Origin: Algibacter sp.
GTDB lineage: Bacteria; Bacteroidota; Bacteroidia; Flavobacteriales; Flavobacteriaceae
NCBI RefSeq assembly: GCF_029245835.1
Contig: NZ_JAQWOO010000037.1
Span: 1-64,000, forward strand
Length of the DNA stretch: 64,000 bases
Reading direction: 5' to 3'
Shown here piece by piece: positions 24,484 to 34,700 of this stretch. The position numbers were made by a program, and so were the translations under genes. The notes under the pieces were generated by a model. It saw nothing but the letters and a program-made list of their open reading frames with translations, made no database searches and was not told where the DNA came from. Each line of letters opens with the position of its first letter. Position 1 is the stretch's first letter.

Positions 24484-25915
24484 GTATTAATTCTCCAGCA
24501 TGATTGTAAAGTGAAACCTCTAAAGGCATTTGTCCTAGCGCATGTGTTGCACAACTCAAACAGGGATCATAAGCCCTAATTGCCACTTCTACTTGATTTA
24601 ACATGCCTTCGGTAATTTTAGTTTCACCACTAATAACATTATTTGCTACCCATTTTACAGCTTGGTTCATAGGCTCATTATTATGCGTGGTTGAAACTAT
24701 CAAATTGCAACGGGTAATACGATCTTTATCATCAACTTCATAATGATGAATCAAAGTACCACGTGGTGCTTCAATAATTCCGATACCTTCATTTCGTCGC
24801 GTACCTTTTCTTAAAAGATCATTGCTCAATATATCTACATCATTTAATAAAATTTTCATCATTTCAGCACAATACAGCATTTCGATTAAACGTGCCCAAT
24901 GCGAGTACATCGTTTTATTGTTTATTTTGTTATTTGTTGCCAATTTGAATATAATGCGTTCTTCTTCTGCTAAAGGTGTTTCTATACCGCTACAAATATT
25001 TATTCTAGCCAATGGACCAACTCTATTCCATCCTTTTTCTTTTCCAAGTTCTTTTAAATATGGAAATTTTAAATAAGACCATTTTTCTACACCTTCATTA
25101 AAATACTGTATATAATCATCGTTTGGAACATCATTTAAAGTCACCTTTCCGTTAGCATCGAGAGCTCGTAAATGACCATCATATAATTCTAAAAATCCAT
25201 TTTCCTTATTAACCAATCCTAAATGTCCGGAAGGATAATCTGCAAAACTATTTAACCATTTGTGGTTTGCATCATGATAGTTTTTAATAAAATCTATGAT
25301 TTCATGTGACCAATGAATCATAGCATCAACAGATGGAATTTCCTTACCATTCAAAAAGTAATCCCTATCTTTTAAGGAGACTTTTTTATGAACACCACCG
25401 GGAATTGCTGAGATTCCGTGAATACGTTTTCCTGCTATGGCTTTAATGATTTCCTGACCAAACTTTCGCATTAATATCCCTTTTTTAGCCAAATCGAGAT
25501 GTTTTATTGCCACTTCAGCAACATTACGCTTAGATGGGTCTGCATCTACACCAAACAATAAATCTGGGGATGCCAAATAGAAAAAATGCAAAGCATGAGA
25601 TTGAAATACTTGACCAAAATGTAATAATTTCCTGATTTTTTGGGCTGGCAATGATAAATCTTTTGGCTCTAACCCTACAATCTGATCGATGGCCTTAGCT
25701 GCTGCTAAATGATGACTTACGGGACAAATACCGCATAAACGTTGCACTAAAGCTGGAGCTTCCCAGTATGGATGCCCTTGAATAAAGCGTTCAAAACCAC
25801 GAAATTCAACAATATGAAAAAAGGAGTCTTTCACCTTATTGTCTTCATCTAAATGAATGGTTACTTTACCATGACCTTCAACTCTTGTTACTGGATCTAT
25901 GACTAGTTTTTTCAT
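24467..25915 (-). CDS. hoxH: [NiFe]-hydrogenase large subunit HoxH (group 3d-like)
   Basis: The 482-residue protein carries both metal-binding motifs: RLCGICPVSHH (L1) and DPCLSCATHA (L2), which supply the four Cys ligands of the Ni-Fe centre. About 23 residues after the L2 His (ALGQMPLEV...EKRR) form the tail removed by the protease. The overall pattern, together with the diaphorase partner genes, fits the bidirectional NAD-linked group 3d; exact grouping needs a phylogeny. It starts 2 bases past the stop of the HoxUY gene. The enzyme is cytoplasmic, without a signal peptide. Confidence 0.93.
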   Translation of the reverse strand: MKKLVIDPVTRVEGHGKVTIHLDEDNKVKDSFFHIVEFRGFERFIQGHPYWEAPALVQRLCGICPVSHHLAAAKAIDQIVGLEPKDLSLPAQKIRKLLHFGQVFQSHALHFFYLASPDLLFGVDADPSKRNVAEVAIKHLDLAKKGILMRKFGQEIIKAIAGKRIHGISAIPGGVHKKVSLKDRDYFLNGKEIPSVDAMIHWSHEIIDFIKNYHDANHKWLNSFADYPSGHLGLVNKENGFLELYDGHLRALDANGKVTLNDVPNDDYIQYFNEGVEKWSYLKFPYLKELGKEKGWNRVGPLARINICSGIETPLAEEERIIFKLATNNKINNKTMYSHWARLIEMLYCAEMMKILLNDVDILSNDLLRKGTRRNEGIGIIEAPRGTLIHHYEVDDKDRITRCNLIVSTTHNNEPMNQAVKWVANNVISGETKITEGMLNQVEVAIRAYDPCLSCATHALGQMPLEVSLYNHAGELIHEKRR

Positions 25916-25917
25916 TT

Positions 25918-27186
25918 TTAATCGTATTTAAATTCTTCGTGAGTAATGGAGTAGTCTTCATTTAACAAAATGTTTTTTACAACTTTCCAAATATGATTGG
26001 CATCTGGAGGACAACCAGGAATGTAATAGTCAATTTTCACTATTTCATTACATGGATACACCTTGTTAAGTAGCTTAGGAATATCTTCATGATTAGGGAT
26101 AACATTGGCGCCTATTTCGCTGGTAAGACCATTAATATAGGCTTCTTCTAAACATTCTTTAAGTGGCACAAAATTTCTCATTGCTGGAATGCCACCCATA
26201 ATAGCACACTCACCAAAGGCAATAAGGATATCGCATTTTTTCCTAAATTCTTTTAAGACTTCAACGTTTTCTGAGTTTGCGCAGCCACCTTCAATTAGTC
26301 CAACATCACAACGCTTACTAAACTTTTTAATATCTGTTAAAGGTGATTTATTGAATTCCACAATTTCTAAAACATCAACAATATCAGTATCTATATCTAA
26401 AAGTGACATGTGGCAACCAAAACAACCTGCCAAAGATGTGGTAGCAACAATAAATTTATTATTTGCATCTTTTTTAACAAATCTTTCTTTAGGTTTTGCT
26501 TCTTTATCTTTACCAACTAAATCATATTTTCTATCCCCAAAAGGTTCATTATAAATCATGCCTTTAACCAAAATAGCTCCAACAGGACACAAATCCATAG
26601 CATGCATGGCTTCTGATTGAGATAGTTTTGCTTCTTCTTCATAATCAATTTGAACCCGTGTATTAATACCTCTTTTCACAAATGAAAAAACATCTTTTCC
26701 TTCATCTGTTTTAATGTCTTCAACACAACGCTTACAAAGAATACAGCGATTAGATTCCATAATCATACGATCTGAATTAAAATCCACAACCTTTTTGCTA
26801 TAAACATGGGGGAATCTGGTAACTGTTATGTTCATATCATAGGCCAGGTTTTGCAAATCGCAATTGCCACTTTTTTCGCAGGAAGGACAAAAATGATTAC
26901 CCTCAGCAAATAACATTTCTATTATAGCTTTTCTAGTATCTATAAGTTCTGGTGTATTAATTTCAACCTCAATCCCTTCATTAACTTTTGTGGTACAACT
27001 TGTTGTGGTTTTACCGTTTACAACTACGGTACAGATTCTACATGTTCCTAAAGCATGTTCTTGATTATGAAAATGACACAAGGTTGGTATATAGATTCCA
27101 TTTTCTTTTGCGGCATCTACCAAATTTTTACCTGCTTCCACTTGGTAATTATGGCCATCAATCTTAATATTGACTAGATTATTCAT
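25918..27186 (-). CDS. hoxUY: Fused HoxU (diaphorase Fe-S subunit) - HoxY (hydrogenase small subunit)
   Basis: One uninterrupted 422-residue frame holds two proteins that are normally separate. Residues 1 to about 236 are HoxU: a plant-type [2Fe-2S] site (CHFHN...GTCRICTV...SC), the HFCPSCEKSGNC cluster site, and NRCILCKRC with CPVGAI for [4Fe-4S]. Residues about 245-422 are HoxY: LAGCFGCHMSLLDID, GECAIMGG and IPGCPPDANHIW carry the four Cys of the proximal [4Fe-4S] cluster. The join is a short Lys-rich linker (DKEAKPKERFVKKD). It overlaps hoxF by 8 bases. In the well-known NAD-reducing hydrogenases these are two polypeptides, so this is an unusual fusion. Confidence 0.92.
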   Translation of the reverse strand: MNNLVNIKIDGHNYQVEAGKNLVDAAKENGIYIPTLCHFHNQEHALGTCRICTVVVNGKTTTSCTTKVNEGIEVEINTPELIDTRKAIIEMLFAEGNHFCPSCEKSGNCDLQNLAYDMNITVTRFPHVYSKKVVDFNSDRMIMESNRCILCKRCVEDIKTDEGKDVFSFVKRGINTRVQIDYEEEAKLSQSEAMHAMDLCPVGAILVKGMIYNEPFGDRKYDLVGKDKEAKPKERFVKKDANNKFIVATTSLAGCFGCHMSLLDIDTDIVDVLEIVEFNKSPLTDIKKFSKRCDVGLIEGGCANSENVEVLKEFRKKCDILIAFGECAIMGGIPAMRNFVPLKECLEEAYINGLTSEIGANVIPNHEDIPKLLNKVYPCNEIVKIDYYIPGCPPDANHIWKVVKNILLNEDYSITHEEFKYD

Positions 27187-29002
27187 AGGTAGTTTCTATT
27201 TCGTGAATTATTTTGTCATAATCATCAACCGCTTTTTCTAAATTAAAAGCTTTGTTAATATCGCTTTCTGCTAACAGACACTTATTAAATTCTTCAGGAA
27301 ATTTTAACATCGCCGTCAATAAACAGTTTGTTGATGTTTTTCCTAGTCCGCACCTACTGGATTGTTTAATAATATTACTCCATTCTTTTATTTCATCTAA
27401 ATCATTTTTATCGGCATTACAGAGTTTTATTTTATGAAGTTTCCTGTTTAATAAGAAGTTGCCTGTTCTACAGGGTACGCATATGCCACATGATTCTGCT
27501 ACAAAAAAGTCTGTAATATTTTGTAGAATAGGCAAGAGGTCTCTTGTTTTATCAAAAACCATAAAAGCACCACCACTTCTTAATCCTACCGCGCTCATTT
27601 TACGTGCATATTCAATAGGGTCATTTATTTGAAATTGGATATGTTCTGCTAACAAATTTTCACCAGATATTTCCCTGTCGAAATCATGAGATGATAAACA
27701 CTCTCCTGAAAAACCATTATATAAAATGAAATGAGGATCTTTAGCTTCTATCAAGTCTAAAAAATCTTTTAACTTCATGCCCCATTCTATTTCATAAATA
27801 CCGGGTTTATTACAGTCGCCAGAAACACTCATGAGTTTTGTACCGGGTGTTGCTTTAGTACCAATTGCCAAATATTTATCTACTCCCATTTCTAGAATTC
27901 TTGGAACCGCACAAAGGGTTTCAACATTATTTACAACGGTAGGTTTTCCTAAATATCCTTTTTCTACAGGGAAATACTCTTTTGTAGTGGGCTCGCCCCT
28001 TTTACCTTCCATAGATGCGATAAGTGCGGTTTCTTCACCACATACATAAGCTCCTGCACCCATGTAAATATTCAAATTGAAATTAAATCCCTCAATACCA
28101 AGAATATTTTCCCCTAGTAATCCTTTTTTAAGGAACTCCTTAATAGTTTTTTCTAGCTTATCTTTTAAATAAAAATACTCTGCCCTTAAATAAATAGTAC
28201 CTTCTGTAGCTCCAACAGCATAACCAGCAATAGCCATACCCTCAATCAGCAAGCCTGGGAGTATATTCATTAAAACACGGTCTTTAAAAGTGCCTGGTTC
28301 GCCTTCATCAGCATTACAAATAATATATTTTTGGTCCGCTTTATTATCTCTACAAAATTCCCATTTTAAACCTGTTGGAAAAAAGGCGCCTCCTCTTCCA
28401 GATAGTTTGGATGCTTTTACCAAATCGATAACACCATCTGGTTCAATGCCTATTATTTTTTTTAATGCATCCCCTTGTTTATATGGCTTAAAAAACACTG
28501 TTTTGTTTTCTTCAGGTGTATATTGAATATTATTTTCGGGAAAATCACTTAAGGATTCTAAAGATTCACCTTGCCGTAATTTTAAGATTAAGATTTTTAC
28601 TTTTTCTGGGGTAAGATTTGTAAAAGCTTTAAAATTAATTAATGCAGATGTTTCTTGGTCGCTCAACCCGATACAAGACGTTTCAAATAAGCCAAACAAC
28701 TCATCTTTTGTAACATGCCCTGTTTTTACACCAATTTCAGTTTCAAATGATTTTTTCACCCGATCGAAATCTTTGTGTTTTGAAACAATGGAATTGTTCA
28801 AATAAATGGTGTATTTACCCGCATGTTTACGATGATAGAAATGATAAAAGGAAATAACACCTTCTAATTCCATTCTTGAGATGTTAAATACTTTTGAAAT
28901 TTTAGTCATGTCATCATGACTTATGTACCTTCTTTTTTTTTGAATATCCCACAAGATATTCATCAGCGAGGATTTTTGTAGAGTGCTTTCTTTAGTATCC
29001 AT
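27179..29002 (-). CDS. hoxF: NAD-reducing hydrogenase diaphorase subunit HoxF with NuoE-like N-terminal domain
   Basis: The track opens at 29062, but that start lies inside the regulatory palindrome at 29056-29069; Met at 29002 (MDTKESTLQ) gives 607 residues, near the size of HoxF with an N-terminal extension. Residues about 1-150 are a NuoE-like thioredoxin fold, then the NuoF-like part with the FMN/NAD sites (GRGGAFFPTGLKWEF, GAGAYVCGEETALI) and the [4Fe-4S] ligands ESCGICVPCRTG with a downstream Cys in SSRCGLGKTS. The NuoE-like part keeps only one of the usual four cluster cysteines (ETSCIGLSDQ), so its [2Fe-2S] is probably absent. HoxF passes electrons between NAD and HoxUY. Confidence 0.93.
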   Translation of the reverse strand: MDTKESTLQKSSLMNILWDIQKKRRYISHDDMTKISKVFNISRMELEGVISFYHFYHRKHAGKYTIYLNNSIVSKHKDFDRVKKSFETEIGVKTGHVTKDELFGLFETSCIGLSDQETSALINFKAFTNLTPEKVKILILKLRQGESLESLSDFPENNIQYTPEENKTVFFKPYKQGDALKKIIGIEPDGVIDLVKASKLSGRGGAFFPTGLKWEFCRDNKADQKYIICNADEGEPGTFKDRVLMNILPGLLIEGMAIAGYAVGATEGTIYLRAEYFYLKDKLEKTIKEFLKKGLLGENILGIEGFNFNLNIYMGAGAYVCGEETALIASMEGKRGEPTTKEYFPVEKGYLGKPTVVNNVETLCAVPRILEMGVDKYLAIGTKATPGTKLMSVSGDCNKPGIYEIEWGMKLKDFLDLIEAKDPHFILYNGFSGECLSSHDFDREISGENLLAEHIQFQINDPIEYARKMSAVGLRSGGAFMVFDKTRDLLPILQNITDFFVAESCGICVPCRTGNFLLNRKLHKIKLCNADKNDLDEIKEWSNIIKQSSRCGLGKTSTNCLLTAMLKFPEEFNKCLLAESDINKAFNLEKAVDDYDKIIHEIETTYE

Positions 29003-29055
29003 AGTAAAGAAAAAATGATTTGCAACTAAATTAACACTCTTATAGCACTTAAAAA

Positions 29056-29069
29056 ATGACATTTATCAT
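29056..29069. promoter_or_regulatory. CRP/FNR-like palindrome upstream of hoxF
   Basis: ATGAC-ATTT-ATCAT is a 5-4-5 inverted repeat (one mismatched pair) centred about 60 bases before the hoxF start. The same ATGAC-N4-RTCAT form recurs at 29558-29571 and 34767-34780, each time at a promoter of the hydrogenase island. The spacing and TGA/TCA halves resemble CRP/FNR-family sites. The regulator itself is not in the window. Confidence 0.55.
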
Positions 29070-29159
29070 TTACAGCCTGATTATTAGATCTTTATCTTTT
29101 GTTTAAATTCACAGGGTTATTGAAGATAAAAATGCTGATTTTTTAGTCATTTAATAACG

Positions 29160-29504
29160 TTACTGCAAAACCTCTAATGCTTTTACTATCAACTCTTTGC
29201 CTTTTATAATAGCCTTTAAAAAGCTATTGCAGTTTGGACACGCATCATAAACTTGTTTTAATTCAAAAATGGTATTACAACCACTACATTTTGCCTCTCC
29301 TTTTATTATATGTATTTTTTTAGATGCATGCTCCAAAACAGTGCCTTCAACGGCCAAAGTCCAAACAAATTCTAAAGCGTCCACCTCTATCCCTGATAAA
29401 GTACCTATTTCAAGTTCTATGGACTCCACTTTATTGGCCTTTGCCTTAGCTGTTTCTTTTTCAGCTATATCAACTATTCCCATTGCTATACTCAGCTCAT
29501 GCAT
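29160..29504 (-). CDS. hypA: Hydrogenase nickel metallochaperone HypA
   Basis: The 114-residue protein starts MHELSIAMG, with the invariant MHE nickel-binding N-terminus, and has the zinc site CSGC...CPNC at about residues 73-93. HypA hands nickel to the large subunit with HypB. It stands first in the minus-strand direction, 157 bases before hoxF, and diverges from hypF with the palindrome at 29558 between them. Confidence 0.95.
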   Translation of the reverse strand: MHELSIAMGIVDIAEKETAKAKANKVESIELEIGTLSGIEVDALEFVWTLAVEGTVLEHASKKIHIIKGEAKCSGCNTIFELKQVYDACPNCNSFLKAIIKGKELIVKALEVLQ

Positions 29505-29557
29505 AGTGATTTCATTTTTAATTATAACAATAATAAATAAATATTAAAGATTTTCTT

Positions 29558-29571
29558 ATGACCTAAATCAT
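29558..29571. promoter_or_regulatory. CRP/FNR-like palindrome in the hypA-hypF divergent spacer
   Basis: ATGAC-CTAA-ATCAT lies 53 bases from the hypA start and 55 from the hypF start, so one bound dimer could serve both genes. The bases after it, GTTTATA, are shared exactly with the site at 34767. A -7-like TAACTTTA follows at 29594-29601 in the hypF direction, at a distance that would suit activation by a CRP/FNR-type protein. Confidence 0.55.
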
Positions 29572-29626
29572 GTTTATATTTTAAAAAGTCAGGTAACTTT
29601 ATAAGGTGTATTAAGCAGTATTTTTG

Positions 29627-31888
29627 ATGCAAAAAACCTATAGAATTTCTTTTTCAGGACAAGTACAAGGTGTTGGCTTTCGCCCGTATGTTTATGCATT
29701 AGCTTTAGATTTTTTATTAACCGGAACGGTTTCCAATAACGAAGAAGGTGTTATTATTTTTGTGTCTGGTTTTGAAAAAGACATCTTTCATTTTTTTAAA
29801 AAAATAATCCAATCTCCGCCTCCTGTTTCCAGAATTAAAGACAGTCATATCCATCAAATTGAATATCGCATTTTTGATGAATTTAAAATCATTCCATCTA
29901 AAAAAAGTGGTCGATTAAATTTACCCTTAACACCAGATTTCGCCATTTGTGAAGAATGTAAGAACGACATACAAAACCCTAAAAACAGACGTTATAATTA
30001 CCCGTTTACAACCTGTGTGAATTGTGGTCCACGTTGGGCAATTACAGAAACATTTCCATTTGAAAGAAACCATACAAGTATAGATAAATTTCCTATGTGC
30101 GAAGCATGCTTTAAGGAATACACCAATCTTTCAGACAGACGGTTTCATTCTCAAACAAATACTTGTGAAACTTGTGGAATTGACTTGGTTTTAGTTGATC
30201 ATTCAGGAAAGAAATTAAAAACATCAAAGCATACATTATTTAAGAAAGTTGCCAATCTTTTATCTAAAGGAAAGATTATTGCTATAAAAAATACCAGTGG
30301 CTATCTATTATGTTGCAATGCGGAAAACGGAAAGGTTGTTCAGCAATTAAGAGATAAAAAAAACAGACCGAATAAGCCGTTTGCGATTTTATATCCTTCG
30401 TTGAATCATTTAAATAAGGAGTTACAAGTAGAAAAGGTTCACGTTAAATCTTTAACTTCAACGGAAAGACCCATCACTATCATGTCTTTAAATGATTATA
30501 AAGGACATATTGATTTAGACAAAGTGGCACCAGAACTCAATCAGTTAGGGGTCATGTTACCCTATTCTGGAATTTTACAATTGTTAGCCAACGCATTGAG
30601 CTTTCCAATAGTTGCTACCAGTGGAAACATCCATGGTTCTCCAATTATTAGTGAGAATGATGAGGCATTTGATAAATTAAAAAATGTAGCTGACTATTTT
30701 CTTCAACATCATTTAAAAATTACGCATCCTCAAGACGATTCGGTTGTTAAGTTCAGTACGAAATTTCAAGAGAAAGTATTATTCCGTCGCTCACGAGGTT
30801 ATGCACCAAATTATTTTAATGCCTCCATAAAATCAGAAAAGAAAATAATGACTCTTGGAGCACATTTAAAAAGCAATATTGCATACTATCCTAATGCGTT
30901 TTTATATATCAGTCAATATTTAGGTAACCTCGACAACTTTCATGTTTACGAGCGTTTTACTAAAACAATTCAAAATTTCATTACGCTTTTCGAGCAACAA
31001 CCAAATGTGCTGTTAGTAGATAGTCATCCAACCTATCAGAGTACTTTATATGGAACTGAATTAGCACAGAAATATAAAACAGAATTACATAAAATTCAGC
31101 ATCACAAAGCACATTTTGCATCGGTTTTAGGTGAACATGATTTATTTGATTCAAATGAAAAAATATTAGGAGTTATTTGGGACGGCACTGGTTATGGAGA
31201 TGATGGACAAATATGGGGAGGCGAATTTTTTGATTATCAAGCCCATAAAATGGAAAGGGTTTCACATTTTGATTATTTTAATTGGATAGCTTCTGATAAA
31301 ATGTCAAAAGAACCAAGATTATCTTTACTATCATTAGTCAATGACGACATGCAATCTGTATTGGAAGATAAATTCTCATCCAAAGAATTGAAAATCTACC
31401 AATCATTAAAACAAAAAAACAAACTAAAAACATCATCTATTGGAAGGTTGTTTGATGCAGTCGCGTCATTATTAAATATTTGCGATATCAATACCTATGA
31501 AGGAGAAGCAGCGATATTGCTAGAAAATTACTTAACCGACTATAATTTAGATGATTGTAAATTATACAGTTCCGTTTTATATGATAATTCAGTTCCTACT
31601 GAAACATTGCTTTTCAATTTATATTCTGATTTTAAGAATGGAAATTCTAAAACGCAAGTGATTGCCAATTTTCTATTCACTTTAGCATCCATAATATTTC
31701 AAATGGCAAAGAATCAGAATATCAAACATATTGCTTTTAGTGGTGGCGTATTTCAAAACACGACCTTAATAGATATGATAAATGTCTTGTCTCAAAACCA
31801 ATATAAGTTGTATTTTAACAAAGATTTACCACCTAACGACGAAAACATTTCGTTTGGACAAATCATGTATTACACAAATTGTAAATGA
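29627..31888 (+). CDS. hypF: Carbamoyltransferase HypF
   Basis: The track uses TTG at 29624; the next codon is ATG, so I place the start at 29627 (753 residues). The order is an acylphosphatase domain ([16 protein letters not shown]), two zinc-finger motifs (CEEC...CVNCGP and CEAC...CETCG), a YrdC-like domain, and a Kae1-like domain with [13 protein letters not shown] and [16 protein letters not shown]. HypF makes the carbamoyl group that becomes the cyanide ligands of the Ni-Fe centre. It starts a plus-strand operon with hypD and hypE and overlaps hypD by 4 bases. Confidence 0.96.
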   Translation: MQKTYRISFSGQVQGVGFRPYVYALALDFLLTGTVSNNEEGVIIFVSGFEKDIFHFFKKIIQSPPPVSRIKDSHIHQIEYRIFDEFKIIPSKKSGRLNLPLTPDFAICEECKNDIQNPKNRRYNYPFTTCVNCGPRWAITETFPFERNHTSIDKFPMCEACFKEYTNLSDRRFHSQTNTCETCGIDLVLVDHSGKKLKTSKHTLFKKVANLLSKGKIIAIKNTSGYLLCCNAENGKVVQQLRDKKNRPNKPFAILYPSLNHLNKELQVEKVHVKSLTSTERPITIMSLNDYKGHIDLDKVAPELNQLGVMLPYSGILQLLANALSFPIVATSGNIHGSPIISENDEAFDKLKNVADYFLQHHLKITHPQDDSVVKFSTKFQEKVLFRRSRGYAPNYFNASIKSEKKIMTLGAHLKSNIAYYPNAFLYISQYLGNLDNFHVYERFTKTIQNFITLFEQQPNVLLVDSHPTYQSTLYGTELAQKYKTELHKIQHHKAHFASVLGEHDLFDSNEKILGVIWDGTGYGDDGQIWGGEFFDYQAHKMERVSHFDYFNWIASDKMSKEPRLSLLSLVNDDMQSVLEDKFSSKELKIYQSLKQKNKLKTSSIGRLFDAVASLLNICDINTYEGEAAILLENYLTDYNLDDCKLYSSVLYDNSVPTETLLFNLYSDFKNGNSKTQVIANFLFTLASIIFQMAKNQNIKHIAFSGGVFQNTTLIDMINVLSQNQYKLYFNKDLPPNDENISFGQIMYYTNCK

Positions 31889-32973
31889 AGTATTTAACCG
31901 AATATAGAAATTTAGAAGCCACCAAAAAGTATTTGAAACTTATTGATAAAACCATTACAAAAAAATGGAATATCATGGAGGTTTGTGGTGGACAAACACA
32001 TGGATTGGTTAAGAACGGGATTCTTGAATTGTTGCCAGACAAAGTCCAAATGATTCATGGTCCAGGTTGTCCTGTTTGTGTCACACCATTAAATTTAATT
32101 GATAAAGCTATTGAGCTTCTTGAAAACGGCGTTATTATTTGTTCATTTGGAGACATGATTCGTGTTCCAGGAAGCACAAAAAGCTTGTTGGAAGCTAAAG
32201 CAGAAGGCGGTGATTTACGCATTTTATATTCACCAATTGAAGCGGTGAAAATCGCTAGAAATAATCCAGATAAGGAAGTCGTTTTTTTTGCAGTTGGTTT
32301 TGAAACCACGGCGCCAGCTAATGCATTGTCTGTGTTGCATGCTCAAAAAGAAGGCTTAAAAAATTACTCTATTTTAGTCTCCCATGTATTGGTGCCTCCA
32401 GCAATGGAAGCTATTTTAGATGATGAATTTTGTAATATTGATGCTTTTTTAGGAGCTGGACACGTATGTGCCATAATGGGTTATAAAGCATATTATCCGT
32501 TAGCCGAAAAATATAAAATCCCAATTGTTATCACAGGCTTTGAACCCGTGGATTTAGCACAAGGTATTTACATGGCAGTTAAACAGTTAGAAGAAGGTCT
32601 TCATGTTGTTGAAAATCAATATTCCAGAGCTGTTAAGGAAGAAGGCAATGTTGCTGCAATTAATGTGATAAATCAAGTTTTTGAAGTTGGCAACAGAGAG
32701 TGGCGAGGTATTGGAGAAATACCTAATAGTGGTTATGTTTTAACACCAGAATTTAAGGCCTTTGATGCGGAGTTAAAGTTCGGAATCAGTTATATAAAGG
32801 TTCTAGAAAACCCCGATTGTATTGCAGGTGAGATTTTACGGGGCATTAAAAAACCCAATGAATGCAGTCAGTTTGGTAAAGTTTGTAATCCTTCAAATCC
32901 TTTGGGAGCGCCAATGGTATCTTCAGAGGGAGCTTGTGCCGCTTATTATCACTTTTCAAATAATTTAGAATAA
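31885..32973 (+). CDS. hypD: Hydrogenase maturation scaffold HypD
   Basis: The 362-residue protein has the family motifs [28 protein letters not shown] and a C-terminal set of cysteines (CSQFGKVC...SEGACAAYY) around the [4Fe-4S] cluster. HypD with HypC assembles the Fe(CN)2CO unit. It is coupled to hypF through an ATGA overlap, and hypE follows directly after its stop. Confidence 0.97.
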   Translation: MKYLTEYRNLEATKKYLKLIDKTITKKWNIMEVCGGQTHGLVKNGILELLPDKVQMIHGPGCPVCVTPLNLIDKAIELLENGVIICSFGDMIRVPGSTKSLLEAKAEGGDLRILYSPIEAVKIARNNPDKEVVFFAVGFETTAPANALSVLHAQKEGLKNYSILVSHVLVPPAMEAILDDEFCNIDAFLGAGHVCAIMGYKAYYPLAEKYKIPIVITGFEPVDLAQGIYMAVKQLEEGLHVVENQYSRAVKEEGNVAAINVINQVFEVGNREWRGIGEIPNSGYVLTPEFKAFDAELKFGISYIKVLENPDCIAGEILRGIKKPNECSQFGKVCNPSNPLGAPMVSSEGACAAYYHFSNNLE

Positions 32974-33999
32974 ATGAATAAAGAAGAACTAGGTTTTGAT
33001 ACTATTAATTTGGGACATGGCAGTGGGGGTTTAATGACTAGAGACTTGTTGGATAAAATTATTTTCAAAACATTCAGCAATCCATTTTTAGACCAAAAAC
33101 ACGATGGTTCTATTGTTAAATTCAATGGACCGACAGCGATTTCAACAGATAGCTTTGTGGTGTCTCCAGTATTCTTTAAAGGCGGAAACATAGGTAGCTT
33201 AGCAGTGCATGGAACGGTTAACGATGTTGCTATGTGTGGCGCTATTCCAAAGTATTTAACATTAGCATTTATAGTTGAAGAAGGATTAAAAATTGAAGAC
33301 TTTATTGCCATTGTAGCATCTATAAAAGAAGCTGCAGACAAATGTGGTGTTCAAATAATAACAGGTGACACTAAAGTTGTGGAACGTGGAAAAGGTGATA
33401 AAATTTTCATTAACACAACAGGTTTTGGGGAAGTGAATCCAAAAGCGAATATTTCAACTGATAATATTAAAGTAGGTGATAAGATTATTGTAAACGGATT
33501 TGTTGCACAACACGGAATGGCCATCATGTCTCAACGAGAAGGCTTGGAGTTTGAATCGACTATAGAAAGTGATTCAACTAATTTAAACTTCCTAGTGAAT
33601 GATTTGATTGACGCATTCGGAGATAAAATTCATTTGTTTAGAGACCCTACTAGAGGAGGCATAGCTAGTGTATTGTCTGAAATTTCTAAGGACATAAATA
33701 AAGGCATCACTATTCACGAAGATAAAATTCCATTGGAAAAACAAGTTGCAGCAGCATGCGAAATTCTTGGATTGGATCCGTTATATGTTGCTAACGAAGG
33801 GCTGTTTATAGCAATTATTGACTCGGAAATTGCAGATGCGGTTTTGGAACAAATGATAAAAGATGAAAAAGGCATAAATTCAGCATGTATTGGTGAAATT
33901 ACAGAAGTGCATCCCTCTAAAGTTGTAATGCATAGTTCAGTAGGTGGTAAGCGAATTATAAGTCCATTAATTGGCGAGCAATTACCGAGGATTTGCTAA
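32974..33999 (+). CDS. hypE: Carbamoyl dehydratase HypE
   Basis: The 341-residue protein has the nucleotide-binding start LGHGSGGLMTRDLL, the PurM-like folds, and the diagnostic C-terminus LPRIC whose last Cys carries the thiocarboxamide that becomes thiocyanate. It begins at the base after the hypD stop. Its end overlaps the stop of the convergent permease gene by 4 bases. Confidence 0.97.
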   Translation: MNKEELGFDTINLGHGSGGLMTRDLLDKIIFKTFSNPFLDQKHDGSIVKFNGPTAISTDSFVVSPVFFKGGNIGSLAVHGTVNDVAMCGAIPKYLTLAFIVEEGLKIEDFIAIVASIKEAADKCGVQIITGDTKVVERGKGDKIFINTTGFGEVNPKANISTDNIKVGDKIIVNGFVAQHGMAIMSQREGLEFESTIESDSTNLNFLVNDLIDAFGDKIHLFRDPTRGGIASVLSEISKDINKGITIHEDKIPLEKQVAAACEILGLDPLYVANEGLFIAIIDSEIADAVLEQMIKDEKGINSACIGEITEVHPSKVVMHSSVGGKRIISPLIGEQLPRIC

Positions 34000-34700
34000 G
34001 TACTAAACATCCAGTAAATACCAATAATTATTGCAAAAAGTCCGCCTGATAAACGAATGCCTTTAAATAACGCATCATTATGTTCGTTCCTGCTATATGA
34101 TGAGATTTTGCCAATTACCAATGTAAAAGTGGTCATAGCGATTATGATTCCTAAACTAAATCCGAATATATATAAAACAGAATCTATTTGACTAGCAAAA
34201 CTTGCGACAGGTATAAATAATAAAAAGTGTGCAATTCCTGCTAAACCATGCAAAAAACCAATAGAAAGTGAAGCCAAATTGCTTTGTTTTAAATCTTTAG
34301 GATGCTTATGATGATGACTGCTTTCATGGGAATGATCATGTTTATGTTTGTGAATTATTGGTGAATTTTCATTGTGAACATGTAGATGTTTATGCGTTCT
34401 TTCCTGACTAAACAACTTATAAAAAGACCAAACACCTATAAATATCAATACTAATCCAACTAATTGTTCGCTGTAATTTGATATTTCTTCAACAGGAATT
34501 ACTTCTCTGAAAATCAAAAATAAAACGCCTATTAAAACCATTCCCAACAAATGACCAATACCCCAAAAGAGTCCAATTTTCCATGCACTTTTTTTAGATT
34601 CAATAGCAAAGGGAATAACTGCAGCTAAATGATCTGGCCCCGTAATTACGTGTAATATAGACGCCATTAGAGCTGCAATAAACGGAAATGAAATACCCAA
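33996..34700 (-). CDS. NicO/UreH-type membrane permease, probable nickel transporter
   Basis: The 234-residue protein has about six membrane helices, an early ITGPDHLAAVIPF motif resembling the nickel/cobalt transporter signature, and a His-rich cytoplasmic loop (HKHLHVH...HKHKHDHSHESSHHHKH). These fit nickel permeases of the UreH/NicO kind. Its position, convergent with hypE and behind the third shared palindrome, supports nickel supply for the hydrogenase. The substrate is inferred, not shown. Confidence 0.7.
   Translation of the reverse strand: MGISFPFIAALMASILHVITGPDHLAAVIPFAIESKKSAWKIGLFWGIGHLLGMVLIGVLFLIFREVIPVEEISNYSEQLVGLVLIFIGVWSFYKLFSQERTHKHLHVHNENSPIIHKHKHDHSHESSHHHKHPKDLKQSNLASLSIGFLHGLAGIAHFLLFIPVASFASQIDSVLYIFGFSLGIIIAMTTFTLVIGKISSYSRNEHNDALFKGIRLSGGLFAIIIGIYWMFST

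Noticed and set aside
29003-29062. Track start of HoxF at 29062
   Set aside because: It falls in the ATGAC-N4-ATCAT palindrome and adds residues not expected in HoxF; Met at 29002 fits the family size better.
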